NCBI GenBank assembly: GCA_963817435.1
Contig: CAWFNY010000001.1
Span: 1,736,001 to 1,800,000, forward strand
Direction: 5' to 3'
Source of the DNA: JADJOM01 sp963817435
Lineage (GTDB): Bacteria > Gemmatimonadota > Gemmatimonadetes > Gemmatimonadales > GWC2-71-9
DNA: 64,000 nucleotides
Positions 53,081-62,847 of this stretch are shown piece by piece; position 1 is the first letter of the stretch; the number at the start of each line of letters is the position of its first letter. A program made the position numbers and the translations under genes. The notes under the pieces are model-generated. The model did no database searches. It had not been told where the DNA came from and saw only the letters and a list, made by a program, of their open reading frames with translations.

Positions 53081-56000
53081 TCAGGGAGAGCGTGACGCCG
53101 TGATCCCCGCCGACTGCTGGCCGGGGTACAGAGCGAACCCGCGGAACTCCAGACGCCCGGCACGGAGGATGGAGAGGCCGGTGCTGCGCTTGATGTGACT
53201 CAGGCCCGCGCGCGGCGTCGCCTCCACGCTCAGGGAGGTGTAGTGGCCGGGCGGCACCCGGACGACGATGTAGTGGAAGGTATGGAGACGGCCCGTGAGC
53301 TGCAGCCCTCGTGCGACGGCGACGGACTTGCCCTTGGCCTGATCCCCAGCCTGTTCGTTGTCCGGATGGAACACATGGGTGACCGCACCACGGTCCGAGC
53401 CGACCACGATCCGCACCGAGTCGATGTCCCGGCCCTGCGCCTCGAACACCAGCGTCGCCGAATCCGGCCCCGCGAGTGTCCAGTCCACCGCGCGTGTCGC
53501 CGCGCCCGTCACCTTCTCGACCTCCATCGTGAGCACATCGCGGCGCTTCTCCAGGCGGGTGGTGCCGCCGGAGGGCTCCCAGCCATCGGAGATCGGGCCG
53601 AAGTCATCGTCGAAGAGATCCTCGTCGATGGCGGCGACGGGCGGAATGAAGGACCACTCGGTCACCCGGCCCGGCGCCGGATGGTCCACGCGGAGGCCGT
53701 AGCGCCCGTAGAACCAGCTCAGGTCGCCGGCAGTGTCGACGGCGGTGGCGGAATCCAGACCGACCAGGCCGATCCCCGTCATGCGCGAGAAGGGATCCGT
53801 GAGGTGAGTCACCTTGTTGTCCCTGAATACGGTGTTGACGAAGGTCGCCCACCCGCCGCCACCATACTGCCAGTTCTTGCGCCGCTCGCGGAAGCCGACC
53901 TTGTTCCCGACAAACTCGTTGTTCAGCACGATCGGCTCCGAGCGATCCTTCACCTCGATGCCGCGATTGCAGTGCTCGATGAGGTTGTTGAAGATGAAGG
54001 GCCTGGAAGCTTCACCGATGGAGATGCCCTTGTCGTCCGACCCGCGAATCACGTTGCCGATGATCCTGGGCGTCGACGTCATCAGGTCGAGGGCGTCGTT
54101 GCCGGAGGTATCGAAGACGTTGTTGAGGACATCGCCCTTCGAGATATCCAGGTCGAGGGCGTCGGAGTTGGAGCGCTGGAAGTGCGAGTTCCGGATCACG
54201 AAGCTCGACTTGAGGATATGCACGTTGTCGTCGCTCCGCAGATTGTCGCGGAACAGATCGTGATCGAACACCACATGCTCCGCGTGATGCACGGTCACCT
54301 GCGCCGTGTATTCGATCCGGTCAATCAGCGCGCCGCCGCCCTGCGCGAACTCCACGTCCGTCAACGTGCTTCCATTGGCCCCTTCCCCCTGCAGGGCGAA
54401 GGTCCCCCATGGCGTCCCCGGGACCTGGGGCAGCACGCGAATCCGCCGGTCGGGCGTACCCTTCGCGAGCACCAGGCCGCGTGAGACGATCGAGACGTCC
54501 GGAGCCAATAGCAGCGTCGTTCCCGGCTCGATCACCAGCGTATCGGTGGCGGGGATCTTGAGCGTCTCGTTGATCCGCACCTGACCGCTCAGGCGATGGG
54601 TACGGCCGACGGACACCGGATAACGCCAGGGGTGCCACGCCGTGGGCGCACGCAGCAGGCTGCCGGCTTCCAGCGCGAGCAGCTCCGCGGATCCGCCGGT
54701 GGCCCGGTTGACCAGGATCGGGCTCACCTTTGTCCCTGCCGGAAGCCCGCTCAGAAACATCCGGTACGCGATGTGGCCCGGCTTCACTCCGGGCTCCGCG
54801 GTGTACCAGCCGGCATAGAGCGCCACGGGGGCCGCGGGAACCAGCCGCACACCCGTGTCGGAGTTCTCCACCCGCAGTGGCACTACCGGATCCGAGGCAT
54901 CGGGCACGCCATCGAGATTCTTGTCGAGGCGGAGCACGGGAAGGCTGGCGGGACGCCGGTCCACTGCGAGCGCGGTCAGGTCGGCGCCGACGAGGCCCTG
55001 CGTCTCGAAATCGAGGACCTGGCCTCCGGCAGCGTCAGTCGCGTGAAAGGCCACGCGCGCATCCGTTGTCCAGCGGCGGAGCAGGGAGATGTTCTTGCGG
55101 ACCGTGGCCACGACCTGGTCGGCCGCCCCGACATCGGGGACGAGTCCGACTCTCCGCCGGTCGTAGTCGAAATATTCCCTGTAGCGGTTCTCCGCCGCGC
55201 GTGTGAGGCTGTCCACTACGCGCAATGTGGCGTCATCGCCGACCCGGCGCGCCACCTCGCGCATGGTGCCATCGACCACGAAGGGGTCGCTGAGCATCGC
55301 CCGAAACCAGTCGTTGAGCGGATGCTGCGGCCGCGAGAGGTCGAGGAGCCGGATGTCCCAGGGAATCGGGTGGAGCAGTTCGGTCCACGAGTCTTCGTAA
55401 ATCAGCTGATTGTGGACGTTGTCCATGTGATAGGGATCGCCCACCACGAACAGGTAGGCGAACAGCCGCTCGAACTCCGCCGGATCGGCCTTTCGCATGA
55501 GGCGGAGGTGATCCTCGAAGTCGTCGGCATGGAGGTCTTTCAGCAGCAGGGCCACCGCCCCAGACCCGGGGCCGGTCCACCGATCGCTCTTCGCGGTGCG
55601 GTCCCACAGCGGAAGATCCTCGAAGACGTTGCGCGGCACGCCCTTGAAGTATTCCGCCCGTTCCGCCCGATCCGCCCGGAATATGTTCCCCGGCATCCAC
55701 TCGTAGGGACGCAGGAACGCCTCGCTCGGCAGCTCCTCGAACCGGAACATGCCGAAATACCGGTTGTTCAGGTACACCGGCATGACCTCGGTGCTCGGAG
55801 CAAGCAGTCCGAACTCCTGGGCCATGCGGTTGGCGGTGTACGCGGGCAGCACGTCCTTCACCGACAATCCGAACTGACGATAGCGCTTGTAGAATTCGTC
55901 CTTCGGCGTGCGGACGGTGAGCGAGCGCTTGTCGGTGAGCCAGTGAACGCTGTTGTCCCCCGCTTACGAACCTTCACATCGATCGTGGTCCCGCCGTACC

Positions 56001-56400
56001 GCAGCGTGCCATCGACCCACTTGCCCCACATCGCGAGGGGATCCGCCTCGAGCGAATCCCAGACTCGTCCGGGAACAGTGAGACGGATGATGCCCGCATC
56101 GCGCGCATCGGGGTCGAAGTCGTGGCGCAGGCTGAGCGTTCCCGGAAGCACCCTGAGCGCATGCATCCGCTCCTTGAATGCCCCCGCCACGGTCTGGTCC
56201 TTCGAGTACCAGTCGTCGAACTGGCGGGCGCGGCTGTAGTCGAACATCGCGCTGCCGAGGATCAGCAGCACCGCCGTGATCGGCACCAGGCTCAGCAGGA
56301 AGGCGTCGCGGAAGCGAAGCCGTGCCCAGGCGCGCGCCAGCAGCCCCGGCTCGGGCCTGGTCATGTCCGCGGCCACGGTCCGGTCAGTTGCCGCGGTCAT
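53081..56400 (-). CDS. CotH kinase / parallel beta-helix surface protein, interrupted by a frameshift
   Basis: Two minus-strand frames make one protein of about 1106 residues if one G is restored in the five-G run at 55957-55961 (just after residue 148). The upstream part has a membrane helix (about 34-54) and reads up to VDVKVRKRG-type sequence; the next frame continues DNSVHWLTDKRSLTVRTPK, the expected CotH segment. Kinase-like residues appear later (YHMDNVHNQLIYED, PIPWDIRLLD). A right-handed beta-helix follows (about nt 54560-53780), then a beta-rich C terminus. The start at 56400 has AGGAG ten bases upstream. The family phosphorylates proteins with ATP. Sequencing error, phase variation or decay could explain the break. 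Confidence 0.8.
55957..55961 (-). other. Frameshift site in the CotH gene (five-G run)
   Basis: On the minus strand AAGCGGGGGACAAC reads K-R-G-T-T in the upstream frame and, with one extra G, K-R-G-D-N-S-V-H-W, restoring a typical CotH sequence. The downstream frame has no obvious start until GTG/ATG codons near 55867. Confidence 0.8.
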
Positions 56401-57562
56401 CGACGATGTACTCCTCGCCCTCACGGGACCACGGCTGGCGGAGCAGCACCGAGTCCGCCGCCACGGCCGAGGCGAAGGGAACGGTGCGGGCATCCGCGCT
56501 GACCTGTCCTGCGGTGTCGAGCAGATTGTGGAATGCCGTCTGTACCGTCTCCCAGAGATCGCTGTCGACGGGCTTGAAGAGCCTGAGGCGCAGGCGCACC
56601 TGCTCGATACCGGCCGGCTGAGACGGGACGGCCACGCTGATCGTGGATTCATACCCTTGCGGGAGCACGGCCCCGTGCGGTCCCGGGGTCATGCCCTCCA
56701 TGGTCAGCGGCGTCACGGGCACCCTCACCTCGGACCGTCGCTGTGGCACACCCACCGTCACTGCCGGCACCAGGGCGACGGAGTCGAGTGCCATCGCGAA
56801 CCCGCCCGGCCGCAGCGTCAGCTTCCCGCTCCATCCTCTCGGCGCGGAGAGCGGCACCGGAATGTCATGCGGGTAGCCGTCCACCGGGACCGTGACGGTG
56901 AAGGTGCTGTCGCCGAGGCGGACCTCGACCCGCTGAATCAGGAAGGCATCGAGATACTTCTGGTAGGCCTCGACGAGCGGATGCCACTCTCCCTTCTCGG
57001 ACGAGAACTCCACGAGGCCCCGGACCGATGGCAGGTGATACGGCATCAGCACGAGCACCTGCGCGTACCCATCCCTGGCTTCGGGCGCGAGCGCCCACCC
57101 GCTGAGCAACTTCGCGGCGGCCTGGGCCTGCTCAAAATGATTGCGGTAGTTGAGCGAATCGAAGGCCACCAGCCGGGCGAAGGTCTTCATCGCCTTGCCC
57201 TTCTTCTCCATGGCCACGTAGCTGCGGCCCAGCATCGTGAGCAGCCACTCGCGCTGCTTGTCGCGTGCGTGGCGCACGGTACGCGCCGGGAATTCCGCAT
57301 CCAGTCGTTCGAGGTAGGCGGCGGCCGCGGGAAAATCGCCCCGGCGGTACAGGCTCTCCCCATAGGCGAGCCGGCGCGACCACCGGTCATCCCAGTGGTC
57401 CACCACCGCCTGCAGCGCGTCGAGCAGGCGGATCCGCACGGGGGTCACGGCCAGCAGGCCGAGTCCGAGCACGACGGCGATGATCCAGCAGGTCGCGATG
57501 GTGCGCTCGTGCCGCCGGAACGCGGCCCGCCACCCCGCTGGAACGAGGACTGCCGAGGTCAC
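56384..57562 (-). CDS. Membrane-anchored helical-repeat protein (hypothetical)
   Basis: A 392-residue protein with one N-terminal helix (IATCWIIAVVLGLGLLAV, about 21-40). The next ~100 residues look TPR-like (AYGESLYRRGDFPAAAAYLERL, LLTMLGRSYVAMEKKGKAMKTFARLV); the C-terminal half is beta-rich and unassigned. The GTG start overlaps the DUF4956 stop and the end overlaps the CotH start, so it is embedded in the CotH-DUF4956-VTC operon and may act as a scaffold. I do not recognise a named family. Confidence 0.7.
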   Translation of the reverse strand: MTSAVLVPAGWRAAFRRHERTIATCWIIAVVLGLGLLAVTPVRIRLLDALQAVVDHWDDRWSRRLAYGESLYRRGDFPAAAAYLERLDAEFPARTVRHARDKQREWLLTMLGRSYVAMEKKGKAMKTFARLVAFDSLNYRNHFEQAQAAAKLLSGWALAPEARDGYAQVLVLMPYHLPSVRGLVEFSSEKGEWHPLVEAYQKYLDAFLIQRVEVRLGDSTFTVTVPVDGYPHDIPVPLSAPRGWSGKLTLRPGGFAMALDSVALVPAVTVGVPQRRSEVRVPVTPLTMEGMTPGPHGAVLPQGYESTISVAVPSQPAGIEQVRLRLRLFKPVDSDLWETVQTAFHNLLDTAGQVSADARTVPFASAVAADSVLLRQPWSREGEEYIVDDRGN

Positions 57563-58245
57563 ACGTCGATGCTTTCCTGGCCGGTCAGCAGCGACACCTT
57601 GCGGCCCTGGTTGATTCGCCGCAGCTCGGCGAGGAACGCGGATTCGTCCACCTTCGGCTTGAACTCGATCGAGTAGACCAGTTCGAGGTCGGTACCGTCG
57701 CGCAGCGTCTCGACGCTGAGCAGGGCGTTGTCCGCGGTGGTGCGATAGTAGAGTTCGTTGAACGCCGTGTGGTAGTCGAGGCCGGAGGGCACCACGATCT
57801 TCAGGAGGACATCGCGGCGGGCGACGCTGCCGATCTCGAACCGGGTGAGCGAGTACACCATGAAGCAGGCGAACAGTGTGAACACGATCGCCGTCAGGTA
57901 GAAGCCCGTCCCGACCGACATGCCGATCGCGAGCGCGATGAAGATGAACGAGACATCGCGCGAGTCCTTGACCGGATTGCGGAAGCGGATGATCGACAGC
58001 GCACCGACGAGGCTGAACGCGCGGGCGATGTTGCTCCCGATGATCAGCATGATGACGGACACCGTCACCCCGAGGATGATCATCGAGTGCACGAACGAGA
58101 CCGAGTAGGACAGTCCGCGGTGCGAGGCCCGGTAGAAGTAGGCCAGCATCAGCATGAGCGCGAAGCTCAGCCCCAGCGCGATGAAGGTCTCCCACAGGCC
58201 GAAGGTCTCTCCCCCCGCCGTCGCATGTCTCAAGAACTCGTCCAC
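57559..58245 (-). CDS. DUF4956 membrane protein
   Basis: A 228-residue protein with four N-terminal helices and a soluble C-terminal domain. Family-like segments are LSFALMLMLAYFYRASHRGLSYS, SFVHSMIILGVTVSVIMLIIG, and GALSIIRFRNPVKDSRDVSF. Genes of this family commonly neighbour CotH and VTC-domain genes, as here; the biochemical role is unknown. It starts 25 bp after the polyphosphate polymerase gene and overlaps the next gene by four bases. Confidence 0.85.
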   Translation of the reverse strand: MDEFLRHATAGGETFGLWETFIALGLSFALMLMLAYFYRASHRGLSYSVSFVHSMIILGVTVSVIMLIIGSNIARAFSLVGALSIIRFRNPVKDSRDVSFIFIALAIGMSVGTGFYLTAIVFTLFACFMVYSLTRFEIGSVARRDVLLKIVVPSGLDYHTAFNELYYRTTADNALLSVETLRDGTDLELVYSIEFKPKVDESAFLAELRRINQGRKVSLLTGQESIDV

Positions 58246-58270
58246 AGCTCCCCCTCCCGTGAATGGCGGC

Positions 58271-59017
58271 TCATGTGTTCTGGCCGTCGAAGTAGTATTG
58301 ATCCACCGCCGAACAGTATTTCGACATGCGGACCATCGAGTAGCCGTGCCGGCAGATCGCCTTCGTCAGCCAGGCGGGGGCGCGATGGTCGTACTTGATC
58401 TCCAGCACCGAAACCCGCGGATCCAGGATGTAGCGGCCCACGTCGAAGCGGCGGGTGATGTCGAAGTGAGCCGGGTGATACTGCAGCCGGCCATCGACGG
58501 TGATCCTGAGTTCGGGGTCGAAGGCGCCGAACAGGGCCCGGCGCCGGTAGGTGATCCCCATCCGCGGCTTGAGTCGGAGGCGCTCGATCATCAGCGCCAC
58601 CTCCGTCGCGACCGGATCCCCCGCGACGCCCTCCCAGTCGATCGCGTCTCCGCCCTCGCCGAACACGCGCAGCGTCTTGTCCGCCGGCCAGCGCAGGCGC
58701 CGCTTCTGGACCGTCCGGTCCTCGCGCTGCTTCACCTCGATGAACACATCCGGCGAGTCGCCATAGCGCCGGAAGCGGAGCTTCCGGCGGAACTTCACGC
58801 CCTCGATCTTCTCCCAGAACAGCAGAAAGTCCTTCGTATCCCAGTACACCGAGTAGATGGGATAACCCCAGTCCCCCTCGCTGTAGGGGTCGAGTTTGGT
58901 GTACGGGCGAAACTCCTCCAGCAGGTCGGGCACGGTCGCCGTGGGCACGAGGTATTTCACCTCGTACCGGTTCATGGTTTCGTGCTGGGCGGTCTCGGTC
59001 GCGGAGGCTTCGGTCAC
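58271..59017 (-). CDS. VTC-domain polyphosphate polymerase-like protein
   Basis: A 248-residue VTC (CYTH-superfamily) domain protein. The tunnel-fold basic residues are visible: NRYEVKYLV, KFRRKLRFRRYG, FIEVKQREDRTVQKRRLR and SVLEIKYDHRAPAWL. The family makes polyphosphate from nucleotide triphosphate; bacterial single-domain members beside DUF4956/CotH are not well characterised. The start is GTG without a clear ribosome site; the ATG 42 bases later (MNRYEVKY) is a plausible alternative. First gene of a minus-strand operon ending with the phosphoesterase. Confidence 0.85.
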   Translation of the reverse strand: MTEASATETAQHETMNRYEVKYLVPTATVPDLLEEFRPYTKLDPYSEGDWGYPIYSVYWDTKDFLLFWEKIEGVKFRRKLRFRRYGDSPDVFIEVKQREDRTVQKRRLRWPADKTLRVFGEGGDAIDWEGVAGDPVATEVALMIERLRLKPRMGITYRRRALFGAFDPELRITVDGRLQYHPAHFDITRRFDVGRYILDPRVSVLEIKYDHRAPAWLTKAICRHGYSMVRMSKYCSAVDQYYFDGQNT

Positions 59018-59205
59018 GGGATCAGGTCATCTGGCTCGAATCAGAGTCCGGGAGGTGGTCGGCCTCGGCCATCCCCCCGGAGGATGTCCGGTCTTCAGCA
59101 ATCGCCGTGCCCTCCCCTACCCCGCAGGGCTCCTGCCAAGCCAGCCCGAATCATAAAGTTAGCGGCGGGCGAACTGGGTCAGGCGGAACCCCATTTCCGG
59201 CCCCG

Positions 59206-60624
59206 CTAGACGCTCAAGACCGGCTGCCGCCCCGCTCCGAGGCGGATTCCGCCCAGGCCGGCCAGTACCAGCAGATACGCCAGCCCCCCGGCCGAGACCG
59301 CCAGCCAAACCGGGGCGTTCGGCAAGAGGAGGAGGCAACCGGCCATGGCCAGAGTGGCCAGTCCGGCTTTGACAAAACGGCGCGGGCCGGGAAGGTGAAA
59401 GCCCATCCCACGCGCCACCCATGCGGCGAGGGCCATTCTGACTGCCTCCGTCAGCACGGTCGCGGAGGCAGCACCGACGAGGCCAAAGGGTGGAATCAGG
59501 ACAATGTTGAGCAGCAGATTGAGCGCCGCTGACGCCAGCGTCACCCGAAAGACCGCCCGCTCCCCCTCCGCCGACAGGAGCGCCATCAGGGGCACATCGC
59601 GCAGCAGGTTGAGCGGGATCGCCCAGATGAGGATCGCGAAGGGCGTCGCGGAGGCCGTGTAGCCGATACCGAACAGCAGCCGGATGATCGGCGCGGCGAG
59701 CAGCGAGCCGCCCACAGCGAGGGGCAGCCCGATGGCGAAAACCTGCGCCGTTGCGGTATGGAAGAGGGCCTCGAGATCGTCGGCGGCGTCGCGGAGCCGG
59801 GTCAGCGATGGCAGGAGGCTGAGATTGTAGGCGATCCCCACGTTGAGAAAGAAGGTCACCACGGTGTAGCCGGCGGCGTAGTACCCCACCGCGGCGGTCC
59901 CGCGAAGCACCCGCAGGAACAGGAAGTCCGCGTTGTAGATCAGGATTCCGAGCAGGGCACTCGCGACCAGCGACCAGGCGCGCGGCAGGAGCGGACGCAG
60001 CACGCTCCACTCGATCCGGAGCGGCAACCGGCGGCCGGCAGATCCGAGCGCGACGCACAGCAGCAGCGCGGCGAGCAGATCGCCCGCCATCTGCGCTCCA
60101 GAGACCGTGGCCACATCGCCGGGCCCCCGCACCAGTCCGAGCACCAGCAGCGCCATGGTGAGCTGACCCGCCGTGGCCGCGAGTGCGGCAACCCGGTTCC
60201 GGTCGCTGCCGAGGTGGATCCAGCGCGTGCTGGTCCCCGCGGCGAAGAGGCCGAGTCCGTGCACGGCGAGCACCGCGCCGTCCGGCTGCGGCAGGAACAG
60301 GAATCCGACGAGGGCGAGCAGCACGACGAGCACAGCGGAGAGGAGGCTGCGGAAGCCGAGGACCGACGGAGCGACGCGCGAGAGGAAGCCGCTGTCCGCG
60401 GCGATCTCCCGCACACCCAGCCCGAGGTCGAAGCCGAGATCGGCGACCCGGTTCAGGTAGAGCACCACCGCCGCGGCGACGCCCACCATCCCGTAGGTCG
60501 AGGCGCCCAGCACGCGGATCGCATAGACCGTCGCCCCGAACCCCACCAGCCGGGCGACGGCCTCGCCGAGGCCAAGCGCGAGGAAGCTGCGGTTGACGCT
60601 ATGGTGCGACGGCCTATCGCCCAT
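59206..60624 (-). CDS. Polysaccharide flippase (Wzx/oligosaccharide flippase family)
   Basis: A 472-residue protein with about 12-14 helices, no charged core motif, and typical segments of the oligosaccharide flippase (MVF/MOP) family (GLGEAVARLVGFGATVYAIRVLGASTYG, NADFLFLRVLRGTAAVGYYAAGYTV, LLNIVLIPPFGLVGAASATVL). It would move the lipid-linked repeat across the inner membrane. It is 12 bp after cysD in the same direction, tying sulfate activation to glycan export. Confidence 0.88.
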   Translation of the reverse strand: MGDRPSHHSVNRSFLALGLGEAVARLVGFGATVYAIRVLGASTYGMVGVAAAVVLYLNRVADLGFDLGLGVREIAADSGFLSRVAPSVLGFRSLLSAVLVVLLALVGFLFLPQPDGAVLAVHGLGLFAAGTSTRWIHLGSDRNRVAALAATAGQLTMALLVLGLVRGPGDVATVSGAQMAGDLLAALLLCVALGSAGRRLPLRIEWSVLRPLLPRAWSLVASALLGILIYNADFLFLRVLRGTAAVGYYAAGYTVVTFFLNVGIAYNLSLLPSLTRLRDAADDLEALFHTATAQVFAIGLPLAVGGSLLAAPIIRLLFGIGYTASATPFAILIWAIPLNLLRDVPLMALLSAEGERAVFRVTLASAALNLLLNIVLIPPFGLVGAASATVLTEAVRMALAAWVARGMGFHLPGPRRFVKAGLATLAMAGCLLLLPNAPVWLAVSAGGLAYLLVLAGLGGIRLGAGRQPVLSV

Positions 60625-60636
60625 CGCGCACCGACA

Positions 60637-61518
60637 TCACATGTAGCCGTCGCGTCGGAGCGTCTCGAGGCCGCCGCCGTCGTCCTTGTCCTGCGCCCGA
60701 CCGGAGCGCTCGGCGATGTTCGCGAACTTGCCCGTCTTGAGCTCGACGATGATCTCCTGGACGTTCTTCGCGGTCGACTGCACCGGCGTGGTGCAGGGGC
60801 CGCAGCCCAGGGACCGGTAGCGGATGCCGGTGCCGTGGTCGTAATAGAGCGAGACGGTCGGGATGTTCTCCCGCTCGATGTACTCCCAGATGTTCAGCTC
60901 GGTCCAGTCCAGCAGCGGATGGATCCGCAGATGGGTGCCCGGGGCGAACTCGGTCTTGTACTGGTTCCAGAACTCGGGCGGCTGGTCCCCGACGTCCCAG
61001 GACGACTGCTGGTTGCGCGGGGAGAAGTAGCGCTCCTTGGACCGGCTCCCCTCCTCGTCCGCGCGCGCACCCACGATGACACCGGTGTACGGCTCGGTAT
61101 TCTTGTCGACTTCGTAGGTCTTCTTCGCATGATTGAACTTGAAGCGCGGCCACTCGCCCGAAAGCGTCTTCTTCAGCGCCTCGGTCTTGAGCGCCCCGCA
61201 GCAGGCGATCCGGTCGATCGTCCCGTCGGGGAAGGTCCGCTTCTCCTGCAGCGCCTGCACGTTCTGCCCGTAGATGAGGTTCAGGTTCCACTCCGCCGCG
61301 AACCGGTCGCGATAGCGGATCATCTCCGGGATCTTGAACGAGGTATCGATGTGGACCAGCGGAAACGGGACGTGACCGTAGAACGCCTTCCGGGCCAGCC
61401 AGAGGAGCACCGTGCTGTCCTTGCCGATCGACCAGAGCATGCACAGGCTCTTGAAGTTGGCATAGGCCTCACGGAAGATGTGGACGCTCTTGGCTTCGAG
61501 TTGCTCGAGGTGATCCAT
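60637..61518 (-). CDS. cysD: Sulfate adenylyltransferase subunit 2
   Basis: A 293-residue PP-loop ATPase subunit that forms APS from sulfate and ATP together with the CysN GTPase. The PP-loop SIGKDSTVLLW is seen near residue 31 (Ile in place of the second Gly of SGGKDS), plus GARADEEGSRSKERYFSPRN and the C-terminal RERSGRAQDKD-type tail. GGAG lies seven bases before the ATG. It follows the cysQ-cysC fusion by three bases. Confidence 0.95.
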   Translation of the reverse strand: MDHLEQLEAKSVHIFREAYANFKSLCMLWSIGKDSTVLLWLARKAFYGHVPFPLVHIDTSFKIPEMIRYRDRFAAEWNLNLIYGQNVQALQEKRTFPDGTIDRIACCGALKTEALKKTLSGEWPRFKFNHAKKTYEVDKNTEPYTGVIVGARADEEGSRSKERYFSPRNQQSSWDVGDQPPEFWNQYKTEFAPGTHLRIHPLLDWTELNIWEYIERENIPTVSLYYDHGTGIRYRSLGCGPCTTPVQSTAKNVQEIIVELKTGKFANIAERSGRAQDKDDGGGLETLRRDGYM

Positions 61519-61521
61519 GCC

Positions 61522-62847
61522 TTACTCCGTGGTCCGCGACACGTACCCGAGCACCCGGGCCACCGCGTCAGCAATCGAGAGATGAGTCGTATCCATCGCC
61601 AGCTCCGGAGCGGTCGGCGCCTCGTAGGGATCGTCCAGCCCGGTGAAATTCCTGATCTGCCCCGCCTCGGCCTTCGCGTAGAGGCCCTTCACATCCCGCC
61701 GCGCGCATTCCGCGTACGGGGTGGATACGTACACTTCCACGAAATGCCGGCAGAGCCCGCGCACGAAACGCCGCGATTCCTCATAGGGCGACACCAGCGA
61801 GGCCACCACGATCACGCCGTGCCGCTCCAGGCGGCTCGCCACCCAGCCGACCCGCCGGATGTGCGCATCCCGCTCCGGGCGCGTGAAACCGGTGGCCGGG
61901 AAGATGTCGCGGATCGCGTCGCCATCCAGGTACTCGACCGGCCGCCCCCCGGCCTCCAGCGCGGCGACGACCTCGCGCGCGATCGTGCTCTTGCCGGAGC
62001 CTGACAACCCGGTGAACCACAGGACCATCCCCTCACCACTCGCGGTCTGCAGCTCGCTGTCGGCCAGTCCGATGACGAACCCCTGGTTCTTCAGCTCGGG
62101 CTGGTTGTAGACCAGTTCGGACAGCCGGGGCTTCCGTTCGCCGGAGTTCCGGAAGATGCAGTCGCCGGCGGCGACATCCCACTCCATGGTCGGCCCGAGA
62201 CGCGGATAGATGTCCGCCTTGCCTTCCGCGACCCAGCAGAACTTGAGCGAGCTGCCGGCCGGCACCCGCTCCGCCACGGGGATGGTCTGGAGGTAGGCCT
62301 CCAGCTCCTTCGACGGATGGGAACGGCTCTCCGCCACGCGCAGCGCGTGCTGCGGCAACGGGGGACGGGAGACGATCCGCACCGGCGCGCCCCCCGCCTC
62401 CCGTTTCCAGCTCCCCAGCCCCTGCCCCGCGTAGTACAGCAGGTCGAGCGCCGGCGCGTAGATCACGCCGAGCACCGGCACGCCGGCTTCGATCAGCGCG
62501 ATGTTCACGGTGAACTCGCCGTTGCGCTGAATGAACTCCTTGGTGCCGTCGAGCGGGTCCACCAGCCAGAAGCGGGTCCAGCCGCGACGCACCTCGGGCC
62601 CGGGGATCTCACCCTCCTCCGACACGACCGGAATCGCGGGATCCCAGGCGGCCAGCGCGGACACGATGATCCGGTGCGCCGCGATGTCCGCCGCGGTCAC
62701 CGGCCCCTTGTCGCCCTTCTGCTGCACGGCGACACCCGCATGGTAATGGACCAGCGTCGCCTGCCCCGCTTCGACCGCGAGCTCGGTCAGGCGGACCAGC
62801 GCATCGGGTGACACGGTGACCGGGGACGCCGTCACCGCGCTCACCAT
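61522..62847 (-). CDS. CysQ-CysC fusion: 3'(2'),5'-bisphosphate nucleotidase / adenylylsulfate kinase
   Basis: One 441-residue frame carrying two sulfate-pathway enzymes. Residues 1-255 are CysQ, an inositol-monophosphatase-fold enzyme that hydrolyses PAP, with metal ligands in SEEGE (E77-E78), D98-P-L-D100-G-T and EWDVAAGD. Residues 270-441 are APS kinase with intact Walker A G280LSGSGKS287, LDGDAIRD and ISPYEESRR-like LVSPYEESRR. Together they make PAPS and remove its by-product PAP, logical partners when PAPS feeds sulfotransferases. ATG 62847 overlaps cysN by seven bases; GTG 62844 is an alternative. The frame continues upstream but that part is antisense-like noise. Confidence 0.92.
   Translation of the reverse strand: MVSAVTASPVTVSPDALVRLTELAVEAGQATLVHYHAGVAVQQKGDKGPVTAADIAAHRIIVSALAAWDPAIPVVSEEGEIPGPEVRRGWTRFWLVDPLDGTKEFIQRNGEFTVNIALIEAGVPVLGVIYAPALDLLYYAGQGLGSWKREAGGAPVRIVSRPPLPQHALRVAESRSHPSKELEAYLQTIPVAERVPAGSSLKFCWVAEGKADIYPRLGPTMEWDVAAGDCIFRNSGERKPRLSELVYNQPELKNQGFVIGLADSELQTASGEGMVLWFTGLSGSGKSTIAREVVAALEAGGRPVEYLDGDAIRDIFPATGFTRPERDAHIRRVGWVASRLERHGVIVVASLVSPYEESRRFVRGLCRHFVEVYVSTPYAECARRDVKGLYAKAEAGQIRNFTGLDDPYEAPTAPELAMDTTHLSIADAVARVLGYVSRTTE

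Noticed and set aside
59758..62004. 748-residue plus-strand open frame
   Set aside because: It lies antisense to the flippase, cysD and cysQ-cysC genes, is rich in Arg/Glu/His/Pro as typical of high-GC shadow frames, and shows no family motif.
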